Of a stretch of DNA of 6,736 nucleotides, positions 1 to 4,988 are shown in pieces. Under the pieces are notes generated by a model that was given only the letters and a program-made list of their open reading frames with translations, made no database searches and was not told where the DNA came from. How positions within the stretch are numbered: the stretch's first letter is position 1; each line of letters opens with the position of its first letter. The stretch is from Chitinophagaceae bacterium (GTDB lineage Bacteria > Bacteroidota > Bacteroidia > Chitinophagales > Chitinophagaceae), in NCBI GenBank assembly GCA_021323155.1, contig JAJTCI010000163.1:1-6736 (forward strand), written 5' to 3'. Both the position numbers and the translations under genes were made by a program.

Positions 1-57
1 AAGAAAGAAACATAACAAAATGCCTAATAAGTAACGGCCGAGAGAGCGTTGTGTCAT
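1..57 (-). CDS. N-terminus of a probable exported protein, cut by the left window edge
   Basis: Reading the minus strand from an ATG at 57 to the edge gives 19 open codons, MTQRSLGRYLLGILLCFFL. This is the classic start of a signal peptide or membrane anchor: a short polar stretch with two arginines, then an uninterrupted hydrophobic run. A cysteine sits inside the run, so a lipoprotein signal cannot be excluded, but the cleavage region lies outside the window. The gene diverges from the AlkB gene and shares the 58-230 spacer with it. The leader just upstream of the ATG (AAACTAAATATTT on the minus strand) is A/T-rich, as is usual for translated Bacteroidota genes. A near-match to a -7 box (TATATTGG, 104 to 97) lies about 40 bp upstream but has no well-spaced -33 partner. 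No function can be given. Nineteen codons are little evidence, so a chance ORF remains possible. Confidence 0.5.
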   Translation of the reverse strand, partial: MTQRSLGRYLLGILLCFFL

Positions 58-172
58 AAATATTTAGTTTCCCTTCCACGCTCAATTACCATTCCACCAA
101 TATATCAATCCGGCAGGCGACCTGCAGCTTAACCAATTGTTGCTGAAATTGCCCCGTTTCGGGTTACTAAAA

Positions 173-205
173 TTGTTAGCATTCCCTTTCCACGCCTTAT
201 CTTTG
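173..205 (+). promoter_or_regulatory. Bacteroidota-type promoter for the AlkB gene
   Basis: TATCTTTG at 198-205 matches the TAnnTTTG -7 box recognised by the primary sigma factor of Bacteroidota exactly. A TTG at 173-175 lies 22 bp upstream, in the range seen for the -33 element. Transcription would begin within about 10 bp after 205, which makes a GTG start at 210 very unlikely and favours the ATG at 231. Assigned from consensus only. Confidence 0.6.
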
Positions 206-230
206 TTGGGTGAAACTATTTGAGGATACC

Positions 231-812
231 ATGTTGTTTGATGCGGGTAGAAAAGGGTTTACCGATTTCGCCCTGCCCGCTGCCGTGTTGAAACTGTGGG
301 AACAATTCTTTGAAAAAGAGGAATCGGACCGTTACTATAAAACGATACTGGAAACTTCGCCATGGCGCCAGCGGACCCGTAAAATGTACGACCGGATGGT
401 CCTGGACCCAAGACTGATCGCCTGGTATGGCGAAGGCAACGATCCCTGGCCGGCGGCGCTGCTGGAGATCAAAGACCGCGTAGAAAGCCAGTGCGGTATC
501 AGCTTCAACAGCGTTTTATTGAATTATTACCGTGACGGAAACGATTCCGTCGCCTGGCACAGTGATACCCTACCCTCTTCCGGGAAACACCATCCAATTG
601 CATCGGTGACGTTTGGGGAAACACGCCTGTTCAAAGTGCGCCATAAAACGGATAAGGATATTCCACAGCTGAGTATTCCGTTAACACATGGGAGCTTCCT
701 GCTGATGGGTGAGCAAATGCAGTATCATTACGAACACCATGTTCCAAAGACAACACGGGATGTGGGTGCAAGGATCAACCTCACTTTCCGGATCTCCGAT
801 AAGGAATCCTGA
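231..812 (+). CDS. alkB: AlkB-family Fe(II)/2-oxoglutarate dioxygenase (ALKBH2/3-like nucleic acid dealkylase)
   Basis: AlkB enzymes use Fe(II), O2 and 2-oxoglutarate to remove methyl groups such as 1-methyladenine and 3-methylcytosine from DNA or RNA by oxidation, in the cytoplasm. Numbered from the ATG at 231 (193 residues), the double-stranded beta-helix core carries the full active site: the H-x-D pair in WHSD (His110, Asp112), the distal iron ligand in EHHVPK (His169), and RINLTFR, whose two arginines (181, 187) bind 2-oxoglutarate. The stretches PRLIAWYGE and LLNYYRDGNDSVAWHSD are typical of the ALKBH2/3-like bacterial branch, and the length fits a single-domain enzyme. The frame is open back to a GTG at 210, but that codon lies 5 bp after the -7 box. 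The ATG at 231 follows a purine-rich GAGGA and is preferred. The gene ends 4 bp from the convergent phnA gene. All catalytic residues are present, so it should be active; the natural substrate cannot be told. Confidence 0.9.
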   Translation: MLFDAGRKGFTDFALPAAVLKLWEQFFEKEESDRYYKTILETSPWRQRTRKMYDRMVLDPRLIAWYGEGNDPWPAALLEIKDRVESQCGISFNSVLLNYYRDGNDSVAWHSDTLPSSGKHHPIASVTFGETRLFKVRHKTDKDIPQLSIPLTHGSFLLMGEQMQYHYEHHVPKTTRDVGARINLTFRISDKES

Positions 813-816
813 ACGC

Positions 817-1083
817 TTAAACCTGCTTGCGGACGTATTTGGTGAGGATCACGATCTGCTGGCCTTCGATCCTTCCTTCCACCTGTTCGGTATTGTCGGG
901 CACCAGGCGGATATTGCGAACCACTGTACCAACCCGCGCGTTCACCGAGGATCCTTTTACATCCAATGACTTCGTAAGAATGACGGTATCGCCACTATTC
1001 AATACCACGCCGTAGGCGTCCTTATGCAAATCCACGGAAGATTCATTTTCATGATCTCGCCCATTCCAGTTGTTCCTCGTCAA
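817..1083 (-). CDS. phnA: PhnA/YjdM family protein, C-terminal half (3' part of a frameshifted gene)
   Basis: This piece holds the C-terminal PhnA domain. From about residue 20 it reads LHKDAYGVVLNSGDTV, then LTKSLDVKGSS, then GTVVRNIRLV, then VEGRIEGQQIVILTKYVRK at the end. This matches the E. coli YjdM (PhnA) C-terminal domain almost motif for motif. The family was named for its place beside phosphonate genes in E. coli, but it is not needed for phosphonate breakdown and its biochemical role is unknown. The frame is open upstream to a TTG at 1083, but the first ten or so residues from there (TRNNWNGRD) are the out-of-frame reading of the conserved EEQLEWARS of the other half. There is therefore no sign of an independent start, and the piece should be read as the continuation of 1049-1390 after a one-base shift. 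Confidence 0.8.
   Translation of the reverse strand: MTRNNWNGRDHENESSVDLHKDAYGVVLNSGDTVILTKSLDVKGSSVNARVGTVVRNIRLVPDNTEQVEGRIEGQQIVILTKYVRKQV
1049..1083 (-). other. phnA: Frameshift zone joining the two phnA halves
   Basis: The two frames overlap here, and the second is +1 relative to the first, so this sequence carries one extra base (or lacks two) compared with an intact gene. Because EEQLEWA is still read correctly in the first frame, and HENESSVDLHKD is read in the second, the lesion must lie in the few bases of GAGATCATGA just before the TGA. There is no long homopolymer at the lesion; the nearest runs are GGG, and AAAA after the stop. Confidence 0.7.
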
Positions 1084-1390
1084 AATAAAGCAGGTCCAGG
1101 CTATCTGCCGCCCAGCTTTCGTCCCGAAGGCGATTCAACATACGCCAGGCAACTACCTGCACCGCGGGCACCTCGCTCCACATACTCACCGGTAAGGCGG
1201 TCCTCCAATGGTCCTTATCCAGGTCCGCTTTTTTCTCCACCTGCGCCTGGCATTTTTCACAAAGCATGATGCAATTCTCCTCGTTCGCGTATTCCTTTGG
1301 CGGCACCTTGTATACCTGCAGATCGCCCATGGCACTACACAGCTCGCATTTGTCATCGCTGCGTTCCAACAGCTTTTCTTCAAGTTTCAT
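1049..1390 (-). CDS. phnA: PhnA/YjdM family protein, N-terminal half (5' part of a frameshifted gene)
   Basis: This 113-residue piece starts MKLEEKLLERSDDKCELC and carries a zinc ribbon with Cys15-x2-Cys18 and Cys44-x2-Cys47 (a further Cys at 40). It is followed by the block typical of the long Bacteroidota/proteobacterial PhnA form: HWRTALPVSMWSEVPAVQVV, then AWRMLNRL and DEEQLEWA. In intact family members of roughly 190 residues this block runs straight into the PhnA domain; here a TGA at 1049-1051 stops it. Joining residue 112 to the downstream frame by skipping one base restores 190 residues, the expected full length. A weak -7-like TACATTCG (1415 to 1408) lies upstream. The gene is either a recent pseudogene, a sequencing indel, or (least likely) a programmed shift. 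Confidence 0.85.
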   Translation of the reverse strand: MKLEEKLLERSDDKCELCSAMGDLQVYKVPPKEYANEENCIMLCEKCQAQVEKKADLDKDHWRTALPVSMWSEVPAVQVVAWRMLNRLRDESWAADSLDLLYFDEEQLEWARS

Positions 1391-1513
1391 TCCTGGAGTT
1401 TTGGCCGCGAATGTAATGATTATTGTATCGCTACACCTTCACCGCACGCCAGCATACATTGACCGTCGGAATGTTTAGGTGGTGTTAATAATCGCCCGGC
1501 ATTCCATTTTATA

Positions 1514-1548
1514 CTGCATAAATGCAGCAAAAAGATCGTTTTCTGCAT
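1514..1548. repeat. Nested inverted repeat, three CTGCAT/ATGCAG arms
   Basis: CTGCAT (1514-1519), AA, ATGCAG (1522-1527) form a perfect 6-bp-arm palindrome. The middle arm ATGCAG can instead pair with a second CTGCAT at 1543-1548. That second pairing is strengthened by AAAA (1529-1532) against TTTT (1539-1542) around an AGATCG loop, with one bulged C. The two hairpins exclude each other. The element lies about 80 bp upstream of the 42-codon ORF and well away from the annotated neighbours. It could be an operator or the 5' fold of a short transcript; the function is inferred only from the geometry. Confidence 0.5.
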
Positions 1549-1626
1549 CTGGTATAAAAGAAGCAATTAAACATCCGGATCTACAGAATGTCTTAATTGT
1601 AACATGGAAGTCTAAAACAAAACATC

Positions 1627-1755
1627 ATGATCACGATCTTATTTTTAACAGCGATATGCGCAGGGATACTGAGAGAGCTGGCGGATCGTGGTACCCGTCA
1701 TGATGGCCGGCCCACCCAGTATGATCTCGCGAAATGGTTCAGGAAAAATATCTAA
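1627..1755 (+). CDS. Candidate 42-residue membrane-anchored small protein
   Basis: ATG at 1627 to TAA at 1753-1755 encodes 42 residues. It starts MITILFLTAICAGIL, a hydrophobic stretch that could be a short membrane segment, continues with a charged part RELADRGTRHDGRP, and ends TQYDLAKWFRKNI. The leader TCTAAAACAAAACATC is A-rich directly before the ATG, the translation-start signature common in Bacteroidota. The stop is followed 29 bp later by a strong plus-strand terminator hairpin, as expected for the end of a short transcript. The in-frame sequence upstream is closed by a TAA at 1600. The composition is more protein-like than the overlapping frames. I do not recognise a family. It may instead be a remnant, or a chance ORF inside a non-coding RNA. 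Confidence 0.4.
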   Translation: MITILFLTAICAGILRELADRGTRHDGRPTQYDLAKWFRKNI

Positions 1756-1784
1756 ATAACAGTTGACTAATGGCTGATAACTGT

Positions 1785-1813
1785 AACCCCGCTCCTCCTG
1801 GAGCTGGGTTTTT
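1785..1813 (+). terminator. Rho-independent-type terminator downstream of the small ORF
   Basis: AACCCCGCTCC (1785-1795), loop TCCT, GGAGCTGGGTT (1800-1810) form an 11-bp stem with a single C/T mismatch. The 3' arm runs on into more T (five T in a row at 1809-1813), with another T run at 1817-1820. Read on the minus strand the hairpin is followed by TTACAG and no T tract, so the plus direction is favoured. No large plus-strand gene ends nearby: the previous one stops at 812, so the hairpin itself argues that something between about 1500 and 1785 is transcribed. Confidence 0.6.
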
Positions 1814-1964
1814 AGCTTTTGGGATAGTTCCATCCACGATCAATTGATAAGTTTCAAAGACAGTTTTCCTTACACGTATTGCGAAATGAAAATTTTGTTT
1901 CTACCTTACCTTGCCACCCGGGTCCAGGGTGATAAGCTGAAACAACCATTACAAAAACTGCTAT

Positions 1965-3188
1965 ATGAAGTATTACCTGCTCATCCTGTTCACCAGTTTT
2001 TTGGCCGGGGCAGCAGCCCAAAAAAACGACAAGCCTGTACAAAGTGCAAACAAGTTAAAAGCGATTCCACCGGGATTTAAATACGCGGCGGAAGTTAAGA
2101 ACTTCGCCTATGTGCCAGGTGGCAGTTTTGTTGCTGGTCGCTTTATCGGTGGCGACTCAATGACCATCGAGAATTACCGCACTGTTTCGGTTGGCTCCTT
2201 CTACCTTGCCCGGACCGAAGTGAGCAATGGCGAGTACCGGGAATTCACGAACTACGTGCGCGATTCCATAGCCCATACCCTCCTGGGACATTTTAAGAAA
2301 GGTTCAAAAATTATCGACTGGAAGCCAGCCATTGACTGGAAAGCCGAAGAACTGGAGCCGATGATGCTTGCAATAAACGATCGCATATTTGGACGGAGGG
2401 AAGTTGATGCCGATAAACTCGCCTACCGGGATGCCAACGGTGATACCACCTATGTTTATCCTGACACGCTGGTTTGGATCCGGGACTTTAACTACTCATA
2501 CAACGACCCTTTGACCAGGCGGTATTTTACTCACAAAGCCTTTTCCGGGTACCCGGTGGTTGGAGTACGCCATAAACAAGCGGTGGCCTATTGCAATTGG
2601 AAAATGGCGATGTGGAACAGGGCCTTGGGTGATAACCGCTTTTCGCTCAGGCTGCCTACCTCCGCCGAATGGGAGTATGCTGCAGGGGGAGCCAGTCCCG
2701 ATAGTTTTACCGTATTAGACCCAACGCAAACCTCGGAATTTAAATTCCTGATGAGTGGAGATAAAACACCAAACAAAGGCTACCGGTACAATTTTGGGAT
2801 GATCATTGACATTAACCAGTACCCGCTGAAATTTTTCCAGGATGACGGGACTTTTTATACAGCCGCATGCAGGTCTTATAAACCCAGCGACAAAGGGTTG
2901 TTTAATTTACAGGGCAACGTGGCGGAATGGACCAGCGATTGGGGTTGGATTCAATCCTTCCCCCCAAAGTCAACCGTGTTTGAACAATTCAAATTAAAAT
3001 ACCCCAATTCACCAATGGCAAAATTGAATGTCTCGGAGGCAAACGCATATCTCAACCGGTTCCGGGTGGTGAAAGGCGGTTCCTGGGCATCGGGGCCTTT
3101 TTACCTGCAGCCGGCAATTAATGAATTCTTTTTGCCTGAGGCCACGCATAGTTACCTGGGGTTCAGGGTAGCGATGGATGTTCAGTGA
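1965..3188 (+). CDS. Secreted GldK/GldJ-like protein with a sulfatase-modifying-factor (SUMF1/FGE) fold
   Basis: This 407-residue protein has an N-terminal signal peptide (about 1-19, cleavage near AGAAA|Q) and no lipobox cysteine, unlike classical GldJ and GldK lipoproteins. The SUMF1/FGE-type fold covers about 48-405: AYVPGGSFVAG (48-58), FYLARTEVSNGEYREF (79-94), YPVVGVRHKQAVAYCNW (196-212), LPTSAEWEYAAGG (230-242), LQGNVAEWTSDW (315-326), VVKGGSW and LGFRV (368-374, 398-402). The insert YPDTLVWIRDFNYSYNDPLT followed by RRYF (165-188) is characteristic of GldK/PorK, which forms the periplasmic ring under the outer membrane in T9SS. The catalytic cysteine pair of true formylglycine-generating enzymes is absent from the C-terminal region, so a structural rather than enzymatic role is expected. 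GldL does not follow; instead a small GldM-C-like gene lies 53 bp downstream. I read it as a GldK/GldJ paralogue, not the core gldK. Confidence 0.8.
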   Translation: MKYYLLILFTSFLAGAAAQKNDKPVQSANKLKAIPPGFKYAAEVKNFAYVPGGSFVAGRFIGGDSMTIENYRTVSVGSFYLARTEVSNGEYREFTNYVRDSIAHTLLGHFKKGSKIIDWKPAIDWKAEELEPMMLAINDRIFGRREVDADKLAYRDANGDTTYVYPDTLVWIRDFNYSYNDPLTRRYFTHKAFSGYPVVGVRHKQAVAYCNWKMAMWNRALGDNRFSLRLPTSAEWEYAAGGASPDSFTVLDPTQTSEFKFLMSGDKTPNKGYRYNFGMIIDINQYPLKFFQDDGTFYTAACRSYKPSDKGLFNLQGNVAEWTSDWGWIQSFPPKSTVFEQFKLKYPNSPMAKLNVSEANAYLNRFRVVKGGSWASGPFYLQPAINEFFLPEATHSYLGFRVAMDVQ

Positions 3189-3241
3189 CAGGCGGCCCGC
3201 TTCTAAAGTTCATCTATCTTCAGGCTGTTAACCCATAGTCT

Positions 3242-3643
3242 ATGAGAAGTTACTTTATTTTTTTTGCTATCTGGATGGGCTGTCTCGCCGATGTATCTGC
3301 CCAGAAAACTTTTGACTACCCGCCGAATGATTCGGTGAAAGTCTGCCTTGAAAAATTCTGCGACAGCACCGTACTGGAAGCCTCAAAATTGCTGAAATAT
3401 AAATCCCTTGAACTGGTAACAGACACAAAGGGGTTAAAGGTGAAGGCATTTAACCTGGTGCTGCTGGACAAACTCAACCAGGTGGTCTTTATGCAAACGG
3501 TCAAGGACGACGAACTGGACAACTATCACATCAGCTTCTTCAAAAAAGCCGTGGCTAAAATGACGATCAACACCATTGTGGCCTGCGACAAAAAAGGGAA
3601 TTGCTATTCATTGAAAGAACTGAATTTCCGTATCAACCCCTGA
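3242..3643 (+). CDS. Small secreted protein resembling the GldM C-terminal domain
   Basis: This 133-residue protein has a signal peptide (about 1-20, cleavage near DVSA|Q). Four cysteines in the mature part (35, 40, 115, 121) could form disulfides. From residue 48 the order of elements (VKAFNLVLLDKLNQ, a short polar link, LDNYHISFFKKAVAKMTINT, then IVACDKKGNCYSLKELNFRI) follows the C-terminal domain of GldM/PorM. In that domain a beta strand is followed by 'F..Q...I..L..G..I.I..I....PDG..R.L..I.F.I'. GldM's periplasmic domains contact the GldK/GldN ring, so its place directly behind a GldK-like gene with the same orientation is suggestive. The similarity is by pattern only and could be a general Bacteroidota beta-sandwich. 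A weak TATCTTCA at 3215-3222 could be a -7 box, but the 53-bp gap also fits co-transcription. Confidence 0.55.
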   Translation: MRSYFIFFAIWMGCLADVSAQKTFDYPPNDSVKVCLEKFCDSTVLEASKLLKYKSLELVTDTKGLKVKAFNLVLLDKLNQVVFMQTVKDDELDNYHISFFKKAVAKMTINTIVACDKKGNCYSLKELNFRINP

Positions 3644-3682
3644 CCCGCAGCCTACTCCTGCGACCCGTTCGGCCCCTCGCCA

Positions 3683-3785
3683 TTTTCGTACAAATCGTGA
3701 ACCCTTTTCGTCGATTCAATCACCGTATTCGTCGATTAAATTTGGATTTCGCTCATTAAAAATCGTATATTCAATCAATCCGATT
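3683..3785 (+). repeat. Degenerate direct repeats of about 21 bp
   Basis: Units begin TTTTCGTAC (3683), TTTTCGTCGATTCAAT (3705), TATTCGTCGATTAAAT (3726), TTTCGCTCATTAAA (3747) and TATATTCAATCAAT (3766). The two central copies share TTCGTCGATT exactly and are 21 bp apart, which is two helical turns. LytTR-family regulators bind pairs of 9-bp direct repeats separated by 12-13 bp, giving the same period, but the link to that family is only by geometry. Confidence 0.55.
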
Positions 3786-3864
3786 GTCTGCACACCCGAC
3801 GGGTGTCTGCACAAGAAAAAGGCTCCACTCCCAAAGGCTATCTGTACAAGAAAAAAGGTTCTCC
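3785..3864 (+). repeat. TCTGYACAAG direct repeats with a central palindrome
   Basis: TGTCTGCACA occurs at 3785-3794 and again at 3804-3813. Between and overlapping them is a perfect palindrome with 7-bp arms, ACACCCG-A-CGGGTGT (3792-3806). A longer copy, TCTGCACAAGAAAAAGG plus CTCC (3806-3826), recurs as TCTGTACAAGAAAAAAGG plus TTCTCC (3841-3864), 35 bp downstream. Confidence 0.55.
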
Positions 3865-3967
3865 GCTGCTCAGGAAAACCTCTCTAAAAAAAATTTCCGC
3901 TATTCACCCCTGCCTTCTCTATCCATCGCGGAACATACGTATCGGGGCCATTCCGGGTACGTCAGGA

Positions 3968-4077
3968 CTTCACGCAGACTTCGGGCAGACTCCCTGGATG
4001 CGCCGGGGATGCGTCGGAGATACGTCGGGCATCAGCCCGACCGACTCCCTGCCGACTCCCTGCCGACTCCCTGCTGC
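3968..4077 (+). repeat. 11-bp degenerate tandem repeat array, about ten units
   Basis: Cut every 11 bases from 3968, the sequence reads CTTCACGCAGA, CTTCGGGCAGA, CTCCCTGGATG, CGCCGGGGATG, CGTCGGAGATA, CGTCGGGCATC, AGCCCGACCGA, CTCCCTGCCGA, CTCCCTGCCGA, CTCCCTGCTGC. Neighbouring units share most positions and the last three are near-identical. Since 11 is not a multiple of 3, the array cannot encode a regular peptide repeat. Within it GTCGGGC (4024-4030), ATCA, GCCCGAC (4035-4041) form a perfect 7-bp hairpin. Confidence 0.65.
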
Positions 4078-4170
4078 ATTCTTGCTCACCAGCAATGCAT
4101 ACCCATTGCAGCTACAGTTGGAAGCCTTCTGCCTGGCGGGGTTGCCGCCAACATTAGCAGTGTATGTTGA

Positions 4171-4824
4171 CTACCACTCCTCTTCCTCCTCGTATTCGTC
4201 CTCATCGATCAACGCCTTGAACAAAAGTTTCACACGCTCCGACCTGCGGGCGATCTTACCGGCATAATCAGCATCCGCGGCGAAAATGGAAACCACCGTC
4301 AGTATGCCGTCGTCATACACCACTTCCATTCCCTTCTTATAGTGAATATGGTGGCCTTCGTAATCACCATAGCTACGGGTCAGGTAATCCTTACCGAACT
4401 TTTTCCTCGCCACTTCACTTTTTTCACGGAGTTTGATCCCGTCAATGGCAAAGGATTCACTGAGTGTGGCGCTGGAGACATAAGTGGACAGCTTGAAAAA
4501 GTTCACCTTCCCGTTCAGGAAGAAAATGCTGTACACCGGGTAATTCTTGGGCGTTTTATTGAAGATGATCGCCTCATCGAAGTCAAGTACGAATTGCGGT
4601 ACGCTGTCAATAGAGAAATCCTCTCCGTTGGAAGTGTAGGACCGCATGTTTTCTACATAGGTCTCCGTACGAAAATCATTACCAAGAAGTTTTTGCACCT
4701 GCGCCTTGGTCATGCCTAGTTTTAATTCGCCGGCGCCAACACCAGGGATTATCCTCACCACTCTCTGGCCAATACCGCTGAAAGACAAAAGGAGAAATAA
4801 TGAAGCAATAATTGAAATTCTCAT
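4171..4824 (-). CDS. Exported hypothetical protein with two BamE/SmpA-like modules and an acidic tail
   Basis: This 217-residue protein has a signal peptide (about 1-19, hydrophobic IIASLFLLLSFSG, cleavage near GIG|Q) and so acts in the periplasm or at the surface. Residues 33-48, ELKLGMTKAQVQKLLG, show the 'G-M-T-x-x-x-V-x-x-x-L-G' turn-helix signature shared by BamE/SmpA and related two-helix, three-strand folds. A second, weaker copy starts at IDGIKLREKSEVARKKFG (127-144). Each copy is followed by a beta-rich stretch ending in a hydrophobic strand (YPVYSIFFLNG, 95-105; ILTVVSIFAAD, 174-184). The last 11 residues are almost all acidic (DEDEYEEEEEW). No lipobox is seen, so it is not BamE itself. 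It lies 120 bp beyond the terminator of the upstream minus-strand gene and must have its own promoter; I see no clear TAnnTTTG, although the leader is A/T-rich. The function is unknown. Confidence 0.75.
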   Translation of the reverse strand: MRISIIASLFLLLSFSGIGQRVVRIIPGVGAGELKLGMTKAQVQKLLGNDFRTETYVENMRSYTSNGEDFSIDSVPQFVLDFDEAIIFNKTPKNYPVYSIFFLNGKVNFFKLSTYVSSATLSESFAIDGIKLREKSEVARKKFGKDYLTRSYGDYEGHHIHYKKGMEVVYDDGILTVVSIFAADADYAGKIARRSERVKLLFKALIDEDEYEEEEEW

Positions 4825-4944
4825 AAATCAGGATTTAGTTTTTAATAAAGGAGGTCAGGACAAAGAGTCGCCAGGCAACTCCATTGCATAAAAGCCCTCG
4901 CTGTTTGTAAATCCTTTAACGAAAAATAATGGGGGTATGGGCAC

Positions 4945-4973
4945 AAAAAAAGCCGGCGCTTGATGCGCCGGCT
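4945..4973 (-). terminator. Rho-independent terminator of the T9SS cargo gene
   Basis: On the minus strand, AGCCGGCGC, loop ATCAA, GCGCCGGCT form a perfect 9-bp GC-rich stem (4973 to 4951), followed by a run of T (the A run at 4945-4950 on the plus strand). It begins 15 bp after the stop of the cargo gene. The plus-strand reading lacks a T tract, so it works for the minus strand. It separates the cargo gene from the BamE-like gene downstream. Confidence 0.9.
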
Positions 4974-4988
4974 CCTACAAGGAATCTC

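Larger units (their letters stand above)
3644..4170. other. Repeat-rich convergent spacer without a credible gene
   Basis: Both flanking genes end here (plus gene at 3643, minus gene at 4171), so no promoter is required on either side. Long frames without stops cross 3784-4267, but their translations are Pro/Ser/Arg/Leu-rich, change character at each repeat block and run into the antisense of the 4171-4824 gene, so I do not call them. The spacer consists of successive blocks of short repeats (listed separately), then two small hairpins: GCAATG..CATTGC (4092-4109) and TGGCGG-GGTTG-CCGCCA (4134-4150). The second may act as a weak terminator for one or both convergent genes, although it lacks a T tract. 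Confidence 0.6.

Noticed and set aside
1049..1083. Programmed +1 frameshifting as the default explanation for split phnA
   Set aside because: There is no prfB-like slippery codon with an upstream Shine-Dalgarno stimulator, and the family is not known to use recoding.
1479..1703. A 74-codon plus-strand ORF overlapping the 42-codon one
   Set aside because: It lacks a hydrophobic or domain-like pattern, has a weaker start context, and covers the inverted-repeat element; the frame starting at 1627 is more protein-like.
1645..1833. A 62-codon minus-strand ORF starting MELSQKLKTQL
   Set aside because: The first residues look plausible, but the frame is antisense to the small ORF and runs through the terminator hairpin, and its second half is unconvincing.
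1844..2080. A plus-strand ORF with an internal MKILFLPYLA start
   Set aside because: It runs into the GldK-like gene in another frame and becomes Lys/Cys-rich nonsense there.
1965..3188. A true formylglycine-generating enzyme (sulfatase activator)
   Set aside because: The C-terminal catalytic cysteines are missing, the GldK-type insert is present, and there is no sulfatase nearby.
3683..4077. A CRISPR array
   Set aside because: Repeat units are too short (11 and 21 bp), are degenerate and have no unique spacers between them; no cas genes are visible.
3784..4267. Long plus-strand open frames across the convergent spacer
   Set aside because: The translations are low-complexity, follow the 11-bp repeat out of phase, have no family features and overlap the antisense of a well-supported gene; the lack of stops is a by-product of GC-rich repeats.
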